Assembly (NCBI GenBank): GCA_905182995.1
Contig: CAJJDP010000147.1
Location: 2,555 to 66,554 of the forward strand
Source: Paramecium octaurelia
Taxonomy: Eukaryota > Ciliophora > Oligohymenophorea > Peniculida > Parameciidae
Reading direction: 5' to 3'
DNA length: 64,000 nucleotides
The translations under genes and the position numbers were made by a program. Shown one piece after another: positions 35,952 through 48,170 of the stretch. Each line of letters opens with the position of its first letter. Position 1 is the first letter of the stretch. The notes under the pieces are model-generated. The model worked only from the letters and a program-made list of their open reading frames with translations. It was not told the origin of the DNA and ran no database searches.

Positions 35952-38052
35952 ATGGAAGAATATAATGGGATGAAAGAGTTTGTGAGTGACCTCTAATATA
36001 AAATTAACTCTGCAATGAATGTGAATAATTAATTTATTATTATTTTTAAATCAAAAGAGATGATTGATCTTGACCAAATCAAATTGGAATAAATCAATGA
36101 TTTTAAAGCAATCTAATTGGTTAACTTTGTGTCATAAAATAATAAATTTGAACTAAATAGCGAAGCAGCTTAGTTTTTGAGTTAATTGAGAGGAAATATA
36201 GCTTTTGTTGTCGTTTGTGGCAAATACAGGACAGGGAAGAGTTTTCTCTTGAACAAACTCATCGATGTATAGAATGAAGGAGTAATCACTTTGTTTGCTA
36301 ATAGATCTAGTTTTAGGTTAGTCCAACAACGAATTCTTGCACCCAAGGAATCTGGTTATACACAAAACCTGTGATTAATAAGCAGAGCAATCTTCAAATC
36401 TATTTTTTGGACACAGAGGGTAGCGAATCAGGAGTGAAATCACAAACTCATGATGCTAAGATTTTTGCTTTGGCTATTTTAATGAGTAGTACTTTTATGT
36501 TTAATTCGATTGGCTGCATTGATGAGCAATCAATTATTCAACTACATCTAACTACATTGCTATCTAAGAACATTCAAGTTTAGGATCATGATAACAGTAA
36601 TAATGAAAATATATTGGGTTACTATACTCCAAAATTTATATGGTTATTGAGAGATTTTGTACTTGAAATGAAGGATGGTTAAAATAGAAAGATTACACCC
36701 AAAGAGTATCTGGAGTTAGCGTTGCATGATGATCGTTAATATCAAAGTGAGAATTCAAAAAAAGTCAGGAAGACATTGTTAACATGTTTTAAAGATAGAA
36801 ATTGCTTTTAATTCGTTAGGCCTGTGATTAATGAAAACGAGTTGTAGAAGGTAAATCAATTACCAAACAATCAATTAAGAGAGGAGTTTCAGTAATAAGT
36901 AAAACTGCCTATCATATTTTAAGGTAACTCAACTAAGGGAATATTTACTGAAGAATACATCTCCTAAATAATTGAATGGAGTTAATTTAAATGGCAGGAT
37001 GTTCTGTAAAATGATTGAAACTTTCGTAACCAATTTTAATAAGGGGAAGGTTCCCATCATATCTACTGCTTGGGAATATGTTGTAGAAACAGAATGTCAA
37101 TAAGGTTTGGCTCAGGCCAAATAATTGTATGAAACTAATCTTAAGAAATATTTCGGTTCTGATGAAGCCAAGTCTTTTGAAGAAATATTTCAAATCTTGA
37201 AAAAAATTAGAGATGAGTCATTTCAAACATTTCATTATATTGCAGGCATAAGGGAGAAGAACAACCATTTTGAAGAATACAAGAAAAAGCTATTAGATTT
37301 CATGACTGAAAAAGAAAATCTAGCAATTAGATTGAATGATGATATGAATAATACGTATTTGAGTTTGATTATGTGATTAGGAAGAATGAGGAAGTTATTG
37401 CTGAAGTGTCCTAGAAATTAAAGGAAAATCTGGATCAAGAAACATTCACGATTGATAATTTAGAAGTTTTCTTTTAACATTTTAATGAGTAATACTCTAT
37501 TCATCATTTTATAGATTTCTAAATGCTTATGACAAAAAATCAGCAGGAACTGAAAAGGCTAATACGTTGATACATTTTTTATAGAATCATCATCCAATTA
37601 TAGTAAAATAGTTAGTTAATTCTGTTGTGTAAATATCATATCATAAATTAAGACAAAAGTATAGCAAGAATAAAAATTAAGCAGAGGAGGAGAAAGCAGT
37701 GCAATAGGTCAAGGAGAAGCAATTGTTGGATAATATCAAAATATTAGAATAGAACATTGCATAGCATGAAACAAAAATTAAAAAATTGGATCAAGACAAA
37801 GTATAGTTGGAGGCATAAAAAAAATAACTATCAGATTAACTCAGCAAATTGCAAACTGAAAACAAAACTATCAGGTAATTGAATTGATAAGTATCATAAA
37901 TAGAGACAATATTAAGGATGTAGATGAGCTCTAAAATATGATTGCCCAAAAAAATGAAGAAATACAAGGACTTAAAAAAATCATTTCTGTATGATGTTTC
38001 TATTTAGTATTAGTCATTGCAAACGAAAAAGAAAAAAGGATGTTGTGGGTGA
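35952..38052 (+). CDS. Guanylate-binding protein (GB1/RHD3-type dynamin-like) GTPase
   Basis: 648 residues after six introns (23, 25, 26, 26, 29, 25 nt). GTPase motifs: P-loop CGKYRTGKSFLLNKL, the GBP-type switch I segment TNSCTQGIW, G3 FLDTEGSE and the family-specific G4 LLRDF. The helical GBP C-terminal domain starts with LNGVNLNGRMFCKMI and NKGKVPIISTAWEYV, wording close to animal GBPs. A Lys/Glu/Gln-rich coiled coil of about 100 residues follows. The protein ends KKKKGCCG, a polybasic patch with paired cysteines suited to S-palmitoylation and membrane attachment. Function of GBPs in ciliates is unknown; membrane remodelling is an inference. Confidence 0.88.
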
Positions 38053-38196
38053 AGCAAATCTCATGATTTAAAACTATATTATAATTTATTATGGTATTAT
38101 CTAAACTTTGAAGACAGTTTTATGTATTGTGTATTTTATTTAAAAAATATTCGGATAGATTTTCACAGAAATAATAAATATATTTATTAACATTCC

Positions 38197-38929
38197 ATGG
38201 ATTACACAAACTAAAAACAACCATAAAATTATTCATAAATGGAAGACTTGAAAACACTTGATCTAGAAGAAAGTGTATCAGAGACTATTGTACATTAAAT
38301 AACTAATTTAGATGAGAGATTTAAGAATGATAGCATATAAATTGAAATACGTCTTAATTCCAAAAGAACAAGAGGACAATGGAAAAGAATTACGAAATTG
38401 TAAACTTTATTTTTATATTCATAGGGGATTTATGGGGACCCTTAATTTTTTGTTTAGCATTGGCTATGTAAAATACTATCTATATTGAAGGACTCTAAGT
38501 TTCAAAGCTGATTCCACAACTTCTAGTTCAAAGTCTGATGTTTTCGCAATCATTTTTGTTCTTATTTGGGTTGGCGCATTTGTTGTTACACTAAATGCTT
38601 AATTGCTCGGAGGAAAAGTGTAAATAACATCCTTTTATTTCATAGATCATTTTTCTAATCTGTCTGCTTATTGGGATATTGCGTATTTCCAATCAACATC
38701 GAAGCATTAATTATTGCATTTATTGGATCCTATTTACCATTTGTAGTGAAATTAATACCAGTGATCATTTGCTTTGCTTGGTCTGCCTATTGTAAAATTC
38801 GAATTTAAATTAATCATAGCATCTGTTGGCTTTATGGCATCATTGGTACCACCACATAAGAAGAAGTTGGCAGTTTACCCTGTATTTTTATTTTACTTGT
38901 TTTTGTCCTGGTTTTCTTTGATAGTATGA
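38197..38929 (+). CDS. Yip1-domain family protein, Yip4/YIPF6-like
   Basis: Five-TM ER/Golgi membrane protein that interacts with Rab GTPases. Five introns (22, 25, 23, 26, 28 nt) give 202 residues. The cytosolic N-terminus leads to ELRNWDLWGPLIFCLALAM, the diagnostic motif of YIPF6/Yip4. TM segments follow with LLGGKVSFFQSVCLLGYCVFP, LIPVIICFAWSAYSSVGFM and AVYPVFLFYLFLSWF, all in the family's order. The stop TGA at 38927-38929 is followed by a 3' AT-rich stretch. Confidence 0.92.
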
Positions 38930-39033
38930 TATTTATATATGCATAATAATAATAAAATTCTAGTAACAAGTAAATATAATTTTAATATTAGTTTTCCTCT
39001 ATCTAAAATCTCAATCACTTCAACTCTTTAAGA

Positions 39034-39397
39034 TCATATTTTCATTATGACATCAGAGTATTTTCCTATTTAACTAAACACAAATTAATTAAACCAAAAA
39101 ATTTGAGTATTTGAATCCTCTATAACATGACTTGGCTTCATCAAAATATGTTTGAGATCTTAAATAAAATGATGATACATCTCAATACTAAATAATATTG
39201 TTTGTTTTTAAAAATTTTTGAAGTTCATGAACTCTAACCTGCTATAAATCTCACGAAATATCTATTCACATGTTTGTAACAAATAAATTCTCTTTTAAAT
39301 TTAAAGGATTTATGGTTTTAGTGCTTTACAAAATATAAATTTTCTAAAAGATATCAATTATAACCGCTTTTTCTTATTATTCTACCCAAGGTTCCAT
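39034..39397 (-). CDS. Hypothetical protein, about 115 residues
   Basis: The ATG at 39397 opens a frame (MEPWVEQQEKAVIIDIFQK) that after a putative 19 nt intron near 39250 continues with IFREIYSRLEFMNFKNF to TGA 39034. Composition is normal for the window and the predicted structure is helical. No domain recognised. The intron is shorter than the local norm, so the model is tentative. Confidence 0.35.
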
Positions 39398-39514
39398 TTT
39401 CAAATTATCGTTCCCTATTTGAATACCCCCTGCTTTAAATAGATGAATGATTTAGTATTGAATTTCCTAAAAGCATAATAATTAATATTAGGAATTGTAA
39501 AAGTTAATTTTATC

Positions 39515-40475
39515 ATGGAGTTATTAGAAAAGTTTTTTGAGTATCCAAATTCATTATTAGTAACGCCTTGTCAGAAAGAAAACCTTCGCATTTTTTATTA
39601 TGTAAAAATTTTCATGAATGAACTTTATATGTAACAGAATTATTGTTTAAAACGGTAAATTAATTCAGAAGGTTTAGCTATTCAGAATGAGTTGAATAGG
39701 ATAAAATATGAAAATAAGGGTCAATAACGTAAGGCGAAGAAGAAAATACAGTATTCTATTAGTGAGATCCAATTATAAATGAGCTTCTTATTTTAGAGAA
39801 CTATTTATGGAATATTTGGAAACAATTTCTAGAAGGTCCTTCGTAAGAATGGTATTTTCTAAGGAGATGAGATGCTATTAAATTTTGGGCAAGTATATTT
39901 ACCAATAGATCTATTGTTTAGGTTCTTCAAAACCTTCATCCTATTTTTTGGTTTGAATTATTATAATCCTATCTCTCTAATTAATAATGAGCTGGATATG
40001 TTGTTCCACTTAATAGACTGTCAAGAATAGTCTTTTGAATTATTGCAAATGCAAAATCTATCAAATATATACATTTGATTTATTTAAAACTTTGTTGAGA
40101 ATGAATTTAGAAAGTTCGATAAAGCAAAAATTGTACTGTTTCTTTTTTAAGGCCATAAAGTGGAAACTAGGTAAATTCAATTTCACATCTCAATTCAATC
40201 ACGATTATGCCTTATTTGATTAAATTGAGTTAATCAAATACAACAATAAACCTTTTGAATTATGGAATGTGCTAATAAACATTTATTATTTAGAATAAAT
40301 TTCGAAGTGATAGCAAAATTGTGTGGAATTACAGTGCAAATGATTATATTGTTGAGATCTAGGATTTGGAAGATTTAACCATACTAATGATAGGGTGAAT
40401 GATATAGTCACAAACTTGAATCATACTCAAATTGTAGCATCGGATAAGTTAGTGTATCTTTTAAACAATCTTTGA
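39515..40475 (+). CDS. Uncharacterised protein with one unresolved frame change
   Basis: From ATG 39515 about 180 codons read cleanly (LEKFFEYPNSLLVTP...; a basic stretch QQRKAKKKIQYS; hydrophobic LLFRFFKTFILFFGLNYY) until a TGA at about 40071. The sequence continues in another frame (FDLFKTLLRMNLESSIKQ, FELWNVLINIYYLEQ) and, after a probable 28 nt intron, in a third frame ending at or before 40475. No GT...AG pair explains the first shift, so a frameshift or sequence error is likely. No known domain. Confidence 0.45.
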
Positions 40476-40752
40476 TTGTTAATACAAATAATTGAAGAAA
40501 ATTATAAATTTAAAGAAGAACAGAAATACAAATTGGAAAAAATTCATTATTATTATTAATTTAAATCTTTTTATTATTATTGTTTTAGTAATGTTTTATA
40601 AATATTATTATTCAACCCAAAAAATGTTTACCTTCTTTTATGATATTTATTTTTGAAAAACTGATCAATATAGTAAAAGATTTAAACTACCTTGAAAATT
40701 AATAATATATTTCTTGAGATTCAAACATTTTCATTAATATTAATAAAGTCTA

Positions 40753-41879
40753 ATGCAGTTGTAGAATTCCAATTATAAAATACTCTCCAACATAGGTTCT
40801 GGCTCTGGGCACCAAGTCTTTAGAGTTCAGAATAATTAAACTTCTCGAATTTTAGCCTTGAAAATTGAAAAAATTCCTAATTTGGGATAATTAGAAGGAG
40901 AAATCCAAAAGTTGTAAGAGCTTGAAGGAGTTAAGGGCATTCCATAATTGATTGATTTTGGAAAAACTAAAGATTCTAAGTAAAATTATGATAATATTGA
41001 TTAGAAGCTATATAATCACTCCACTTTTAAAAAGAAATCTCTCTGAGATAGCAAAAGAAAGTGTGCCTTCTCTATAGAGTACTTTAGCTATTGGACTCAG
41101 CGTAATTGAAATTTTAGAATAAGTTCATAAAAAAGGCATTTTACATCTTGACATAAAACCAGAAAATATAATGATATCATAACCTTAAATCAATGCTCCA
41201 GTTGATTAAATTCTAAGACCTGGTTTCATTCAACTAATTGATTTTGGCCTATCTTAAAAATTTGGACACAAAACTTTCTTAAATAAAGTTTTCATAGGCT
41301 CATTAAGATATGCAAGTAGATAGGCTCATAGAGGCAGCCAACTTGGTTTCAAGGATGATTTAGAAAGTCTACTGTATGTTTTAGTGTATCTAAGGAATTG
41401 TAAGTTTTAATAACTGACTATTTTTAGAGAAGCTGCCTTGGCAATCTTTAAAACAACTCCAATCTCAATAATTGGAGATAAAAAAAATTGGTGAAATGAA
41501 AGAGGCCGTTTTCAACACCGCAGTTCTTTCCTAAAAATTCCCTCCAGAATTTTCATAGTTCAAATCATATATTGAAACTTTAACTCAATAAACAATGCCA
41601 GATTATGATTTCATCAAAAATCTATTTAGATCTATGCTTTCAGTTGGGGATAGAACTTAATCTAGCAATTTGGCCAGTTCAAGCTAGTCTCTTAAAGAAA
41701 CAAAATAAAATAAGAATAGTGAACGAATACTGATGTTTTTGTCAAATATGCCAAATAATGATTCTATTGACATCCCTGAGGATCAAATAGACATTGAAAC
41801 TTCAATTGTATTCATCTCAGACCTAATAACCTCATATACGACTTCATCTATTAAATCTATTAATGATATCAAATATTGA
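40753..41879 (+). CDS. Casein kinase 1-like protein kinase
   Basis: 357 residues after introns of 25 and 28 nt. Kinase motifs: glycine-rich loop IGSGSGHQVF, catalytic Lys in LALKIEK, HLDIKPENIM (the HRD arginine is Leu, as CK1-like kinases often vary), DFGLSQKFG, and GSLRYASRQAHRG in the CK1-type activation segment, followed by DDLESLLYVLVYL, the CK1 signature. The C-terminal lobe extends to about residue 290, with a Ser-rich tail. CK1-type kinases are greatly expanded in Paramecium; the substrate cannot be told. Confidence 0.9.
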
Positions 41880-41966
41880 GTTACGGTTTATTCTATCTAT
41901 GATTTATATTTGATATTATGTTTATAAAATTCATTTATTATAATAGAAATTAAATAAATCATAATT

Positions 41967-43120
41967 TCATTGTTGAGGTTTGTATATAAAATAGGTTATC
42001 CTTCTCTTTCCTTAATACATGTTGTATTAATCAAGTTAAGTTTTAGCATCTTCTAATTTTTCCTTTGACCCTAAATCTAATTTAACAGCCTAATATTGAT
42101 CGACTACCTTTCCCTTCTCTTTTTTTACTTTATCTTTAATTTCAAACATGTTGTCATGAATTTATGCATTATTTAATATTTTTTAAGACAACCATAATTT
42201 AATGTTTTATTGAGGTTCTTTATCGGGGAATCCTTCAACAATTAAGAATTCTTATACCCAAATTTCTTTTTTTTATTGTTATTGTTATTATTGTTGTTAT
42301 TATTATTACTATTATTGTTACTGTTATGGTTTTTACTATTATTACTGTTATGGTTATTATTATTACTACACTTATTATTATTATTATTATTATTATTGTG
42401 GTTTACTTAATAATGGATCTTCTTTCTAAATATCAATCACTTCGTCCTCTGAATCATTGATATCTATAGCATCAATATCAAATGAGATAGGATGACTGTT
42501 AATTTCGGTATTGTGGAATTGAATGATTTACTGAGCGCATTTTTTATTAAAGGTTATTATGGTTCCTGTCCCCGTTTTGTAACTTGTGCCAGATTTAAAA
42601 TCAAATTAAACTGATTTCACATTTTAGGCTCCGAGCAATTGTATAATATCTTTATCCTTAGTACTCCATTTATTGTGGCTGAATCTGATTTTAATTTCTT
42701 CCTAATCTCCATAATGTCTCAGTCTTTTGAGAAGTTTATCCATATGTGCTTTGTTATGGTACTCTCTAGAATAAATCTTATCAATCACCTTTCAAAATCA
42801 TCATCATTATCATCTTCACTTTCGGTACCCCCATCATATTGATTTAATAAATCATCAATGTCATCTTAGGAATCTATAACTGTTCAATAAAGAGTATTAC
42901 ATTTATGTTTGATTGAATCCCAAAATCTCAAGCTAGCTTAACTTGGTCTCGTTGGTTCGCCATTCGAATTATAGTAATTGCCATATTCATCAAACCAACC
43001 CCGTTATTAGTCATAATAGAAATCTATATAATCTCCATCCTCTTAGATAGTAAAACCAGAATGATCTTTGAATTCTTCGTACTCTAAGAAACGATCTGGA
43101 TCAGCCCTTTTGCGTGCCAT
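41967..43120 (-). CDS. Polyglutamine-containing protein of unknown function
   Basis: 369 residues after introns of 21 and 23 nt; ATG 43120 to TGA 41967. The N-terminus is acidic-aromatic (DGDYIDFYYDQQRGWFDEYGNYY); an Asp-rich linker leads to a folded region of about 100 residues, then a Gln tract of about 40 residues, then a Lys-rich C-terminal domain of about 90 residues beginning KKEIWVQEFL. No enzyme motif. The Gln tract is written mostly with TAA and TAG. Confidence 0.75.
42270..42405. repeat. Trinucleotide repeat encoding polyglutamine
   Basis: The plus strand shows tta/ctg/cta triplets in runs (ttattattattatt). On the minus strand these are TAA/TAG/CAG/CAA codons, so the tract is polyglutamine only because of the ciliate code. 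It lies inside the gene at 41967-43120. Confidence 0.85.
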
Positions 43121-43379
43121 TAATTAATTTATATTACACAATAAATTATTTAATATTTTATTAGGTATTATCTTATACATTACTTTACTAATCTTCATTT
43201 TAACTCCCTAAATTAAAGTCAATCTTTAATTACTACTTAGACACCTTTTATAGATATTTCGATATTCATAAAGGGTTAATATGGATTAATGATCAATAAT
43301 TCTTAATTCTTCAAAATTTATCCAATAATCCAAATCGAAGCTGACAATACCATTTCATATTTTTGATATAATCATTTAT
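43121..43379. other. Intergenic promoter region, divergent
   Basis: AT-rich sequence between the divergent polyglutamine gene and the plus-strand small gene. An alternative plus-strand frame starting at 43291 (MINNSQFFKIYPIIQIE) is open for 25 codons only. Confidence 0.4.
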
Positions 43380-43702
43380 ATGTTAATAAGTAATGGAAAA
43401 ATTGGAGTATATAAATTACAAATAAGAGGATATTGCAACTAATTGTTGAGATCGCAAGAATATTCAACTTTAACAATTCCTATAGATGTAATTCAGCTAT
43501 CTTTAATGGATTCTTTTAAATCAAACCAAACTATTTTTTAGGAATAATTATATTTAAATGTTGACTTTTTCTATAATTTTTTCTCTTTACATTAATATGC
43601 TTAAAATAAATAAAAGTTCGAATAGCCTTATAAGGATGAATAAAAACCTCTAAAATAAAAGCCTGTTGCTAAATCTAATTTTTTATTTAGTATTTAATGA
43701 AA
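43380..43702 (+). CDS. Small hypothetical protein
   Basis: Single-frame, intronless reading frame of 106 residues from ATG 43380 to TGA 43702, 95 bp upstream of the ARL8-like gene on the same strand. Contains YSTLTIPIDVIQLSLMDSF and a Lys/Pro-rich tail (KPLKQKPVAKSNF). A second overlapping frame is also open, so assignment is tentative. No domain recognised. Confidence 0.4.
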
Positions 43703-43797
43703 TTATTTCAAGACAATTTAAATTTCCATAATATTTTATGAATTCTGACATTATTTACAAGAATATTTAATTTTAAATATAAATTTTATATATTTTA

Positions 43798-44402
43798 ATG
43801 GGAAATTTGTTCGAAAAATTGAAGAATTTCTTCTCTACTTAAAAGTTGGAGGTTTGCATGGTTGGATTAGAGAATGTTGGAAAGACAACAATGCTGAATT
43901 AGCTATCTATGGGAGATCCTTCATTTACAGTACCTACTGTGGGCCTTAATGTCAGGACTGTAAAGAAAGGGGGAGTGACTATGAAAGTAGAAATATCATT
44001 AAAATGTAGATCTGGGATATTGGTGGCTAAGTTCAATATAGGCCAGAATGGGGAAATTATGCTCAAGGTTGTGACGCGCTTATTTTCCTTGTTGATACAA
44101 GCAATGTAAAGATGATTATTACAATAGTAAGCAACATTGGGTACGTCAAAGAAGGAATTGCATAATTTATTAGATAATAAATCCTTGCGAAATATTCCAA
44201 TATTGATCATAGGAAATAAGATTGATGTGAATCCTCATCTAAATGAAAAATAATTGATAGAAGGTACAAATAGATTAATGTAGGTTTGAATTTGGATTAC
44301 ATAACATCAAATGGCTGGGCGGTCGCAATGTGTAGTGCATTGACAGGAAACAATATTACTTAAGTAGTAGATTGGTTAATTACTAAATCCAAAAAATAAT
44401 GA
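43798..44402 (+). CDS. ARL8-like Arf-family small GTPase
   Basis: 179 residues after introns of 23, 22 and 20 nt. Begins MGNLFEKLKNFFS (Gly2 could be myristoylated; animal ARL8 is N-acetylated instead). Motifs: P-loop GLENVGKTT, switch I PTVGLNVR, interswitch VTMKIWDIGGQ, NKID (NKxD), and SALTGNNI. The wording around PTVG, the WDIGGQ...R...W..Y pattern and ELHNLLD places it with ARL8, the lysosome-positioning Arf-like GTPase that recruits kinesin. In ciliates the role is inferred. Confidence 0.9.
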
Positions 44403-44446
44403 GACTATTAATATATATATATTTCCGTAACATTTTGAGATATTAG

Positions 44447-44711
44447 ATGGGCTGTGTAATCAAATATAATCAATTAATTCTTTAACTCATTCATTATGTT
44501 AAAATAATTTAAAGTTTTAATATTTACATTTTGATTATTTTAGACTAAAATAATACTTACAGAGATATGAGAATTAAATGTTTAATATACCTCAATTTCA
44601 ACAGTTCTGGATATTAAAATTCCACCCATTATTGAAGAAGCATAACAAATTTTAAATGTAGAGGATTTACTAAAAGCAACTCATCTAGAAGGATTACTTT
44701 AAATAATATGA
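44447..44711 (+). CDS. Possible small acylated protein (MGC N-terminus)
   Basis: The ATG at 44447 gives MGC, a myristoylation/palmitoylation-type start. After introns that I cannot fix with certainty, a coding-like segment (FLDIKIPPIIEEAQQILNVE, then KATHLEGLL) ends at TGA 44711. Around 60-70 residues in all. The first exon boundaries are doubtful. Confidence 0.3.
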
Positions 44712-44816
44712 ATCAATTGAATTTAAAGAAGATATTAATTATCATCTTTATCTATCTAGCTTCAATAAATAATTTAGATATATTATTTAAAAGTAATAGT
44801 GTATATATAATAATTT

Positions 44817-45723
44817 TCAAACTCTTAAAGTAGAATAAGTTTAATGTTCCTTTTCATATCTTCTCTTTAACCATTCGTAATCTACCTACTCTTATTTAAG
44901 CTTTTCCACTTCGCTTCTTAATTCTACAACCTTAAAAATAGAATAGAAATAATTACAATTTTATTAACTCTATTTATTTCATTTTAATAAATGATACATT
45001 GTTCAGAATTCTCCTAATTATTTATTTTCTCTAGCTATTATTCTTTAATATATAATTCTTATCTCAGTGCATCTAATTCTAATTATTATCCTGAACATGA
45101 CTAGGTTGTTTTTTATTTGAAATCATATTTTATTCTTAATGCTTGCAATTCTTATTCCTTTGATTACAATGTTTGTTTCATTTAGTTGAGTTCTTTTAGA
45201 GTTTTAGATTCATCGAATTATCTTCTGCTTCTCCATTCTAAGACCTCTTATTCTCTCAAAATTAATAATCCTTTATTGTAATCCAAATCATTTTAGGTTT
45301 TACTTAGTAATATAGGGAGTAATACTTTAATTCAGATTCAAGGTCTTCAATTTTTTAGGTCAGCACTTGCACTACTTTCACACTATCATTTTATAGTTGA
45401 TCGATCTATTGGCCATACTTATTTTAATATCCTACTAACTTAGAATATAGGGAATTGACCTCCTCCTCTCTGGATTTGGCTGCTTATTTGAGTTAGTCAT
45501 TTTCTCTAATTAATTTTTAATTTTGATCGTTATATTCATAATTCTAATGGGAAATGGTATTGAGTACTTTTGCTTAGGCAGCTTGTAATTCGATCGCCAT
45601 TTTATCATATCTTCTCATTAAGTCTTCTAAGAAAGGTCTGAGTTCGTTAGGGTCCAAGTGATCTGTTGATTTCTTATTTTGAAACTCGCTCTATGATGTT
45701 GGTTTGATTGGAATAACTTTCAT
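44817..45723 (-). CDS. Coiled-coil protein, 285 residues
   Basis: ATG 45723 to TGA 44817 with two introns (23 nt near 45310, 26 nt near 44935). After 25 residues it has ELRPFLEDLMRRYDKM and then an almost unbroken coiled coil with heptads and a Gln/Lys/Glu bias to the C-terminus (ELRSEVEKLKQEQVDYEWL). No globular domain. It could belong to the cytoskeleton or the basal-body and cilia system. Confidence 0.7.
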
Positions 45724-46100
45724 AATTTTTTCGCTTGATTAATTAATTCTAATAGCCTGTAAGGAGTTCTATCTAGATTTTATCATTTATTATATATATT
45801 ATCTATAAAATAACAATAAACTTCTAATAATATTTATACAATAAATTTTAATTATCTATAAAAATTGTTTAGCAGATAATATTTTTTTTCTATTTGTTAT
45901 TTAGACTTATACTATTTTGCATCTTTGAAATTAGTTTTGGAAATATAAAAATTAAAAGTCATTTTAAACAATCACATTCAATATGAATTTTAAGCATAAA
46001 ACACAATCGTTGAAGATGAAATTTCTGTTTGTAATATATGAGAAAAATTGAAAATAAAAGAATTTCATAGTAGAATAAAATTTTATATATAAATAATTTT
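45724..46100. other. Divergent promoter region, AT-rich
   Basis: About 375 bp between divergent genes. No frame or motif stands out. Confidence 0.5.
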
Positions 46101-48121
46101 ATGCATTACTAAAAGAGAGACACATATGAAAAGGAAATGAATAATTTTAATTTGGTAAAAAAATAGGACTTCGAATAGAAGGACTTTTACGAGAAATGTA
46201 ATAATAACTAGTTAGTGCTTTGTGAATTAAAATAATTTGAGAATATTCAGAAATCATATAGGGCTGATCTAAAGCTTAAAGAATCTGACTACTATTCCTC
46301 CTTTACATTTTTCAATTCTGTTACTATATTATAATAGAATATGAGTAACCTAAACTAAATTTTTGAATAAAGAGATGATGATTTATACAGTGTTTGGCTC
46401 TGGGAATAAGGCTTAGAGAAACTAGTGATAGTTGATGATCAAATACCATGTAAATTGAGTGGGAATTATCCTCATTTGGCAACAATTGTTTCAGAATACC
46501 AATGGCCTTTAATTTTGGAGAAAGCAATAGGAAAAATGTTAGGTTTTTAATATAACTCGTTTAAGGCTTTAAAGAATGATTCAATTGAATTCTATTTACA
46601 AGTAATCTTCTTAAAATTATCAAATTAGATGATAACTGGATAATTGATATATGAATAATAGTTTCAATCGTTTGAAGATTTAAAGAGAAAAATGAAAGAC
46701 AAATCAAATATTTTATTCGTCAAATATTAGTAAGATTCTAAGACCATAGCCTCTGTAATTGCTATACCTACAAGTGAGGGTTAAGACTAATTAAAACTGA
46801 TTAAATTGATTGCTCCAAATTCGGAATCTATTTATTTTTAAGGTATTCTTAAAATGTTAGGCTGTAGGCAGGTAAAAAGTTGATTCTCTTTGTTATTTAA
46901 GTTGGGAGGAGTTTAATAAGAATTTTCAAAGTGTTCATGTTTTAACATGGAAGGATGATTACAGAGTAACTGCAATCTCTTTAGAGAACCCAATTAAGAG
47001 AACAACTGACATCATTGAGCACACTTATTGTTACAAATTTACAATAGAAAATTAGGGCGACTATTAGTGCACATTATGGTAGAAAGATTTTGTAATCGAG
47101 GAGAATGAGATAATAATAAGGAGTCAAAATGAAAAAAAATAAATCGGTTTACTCAGAATGTTACTGTTTTAGAAATTGGAGTCTAATTAATATTAATTCA
47201 TTGATGGATGTTGTGACTTTTAATGCAACATTTCTATAAATCCATTCCTTGAAAAGGGTGAATACTTAATCCTTTGTCAAGCATACTTTAATAATTTTGA
47301 AAAGGATTCTTAAAATCCATAATAACAATGTTTTGATCTAAATTTCTCAATTAAAGGAGTAATTGCGCCTCCAAATATATATCCTGATGATTAATTTGAA
47401 TAACAAAAGATAAATCTAATTAAAACCTTAATATAACATACATTATCCCAGGGTAAAAAAAGATCTGTTATTTCCAATCATTAATAACAAACAAGTGTGA
47501 TTACCAACCAAATATATGGATTTCTGTACTTCTATTATGAAAATAGAGGGAAAATTGATATTTAGGAATAAATAGAATTTAAGGAATTAGGATACTTAAT
47601 CCGGTATGATTCATTAAAAAAGGAGAACCAAGTTTTGGTAGAAGTCAATAAAAATTGCTTTTAAATTCTGTTGTTTACTTTAGATCCAGAAATTATCAAG
47701 AAATCAGGGAACACAAGTTTTCAATACAAATATTCACATGCCATAGCAGATAGCTGTAAGCTCCAGATTGAAAAGTAGAACATATTGTTTCAAATTAAAG
47801 CAGATGAAAAAACAAGGAAGATAGAGTGTGATAAGATTATTGCATATGTAACTCCACATCACTCAGGTATATATTAAATTATAATAAGGAATTATTATAT
47901 AGGTTGAAAATAATAATCTTGAATAGGATGCATAAGTAGAATTAAAATTCACTGAATTGACGAATCTCACGATAGAAGAAAGTTCTCAATTTAAAGTTGT
48001 TGGTTCTTCAATCCATTTCTCTATTCAAAAAAAAACTGAAGAGTAATTATATTTTGATATAGCTGTACCAGAACAGTATTATGGCTGTAAGGTGGATATG
48101 GAAATCACTATATTATAGTGA
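46101..48121 (+). CDS. Calpain-family (peptidase C2) protein without recognisable catalytic residues
   Basis: About 648-657 residues; introns of 25 nt (near 46843) and 22 nt (near 47866) are required, and a 27 nt in-phase intron near 46604 is optional. The calpain core is recognisable: LYSVWLWEQGLEKLVIVDDQIP, EYQWPLILEKAIGKMLG, then KTIASVIAI where active calpains have GHAYSV, and IAPNS where they have RNPWG. SLCYLSWEEFNKNF follows, and then C2-like (CBSW) beta-rich repeats to the end. The QGxLGDCW catalytic Cys block is not found in the N-terminal 95 residues. So Cys, His and Asn are all missing: a probable pseudoprotease or scaffold. Confidence 0.72.
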
Positions 48122-48170
48122 GATATATTTGTTTTAAAATCTAATCATACATGTAGATAATAATTAATCA

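Noticed and set aside
41967-43120. Reading TAA/TAG as stops, which would fragment almost every gene
   Set aside because: Conserved domains (calcineurin, eL34, ARL8, GBP) run straight through TAA/TAG as Gln and end only at TGA.
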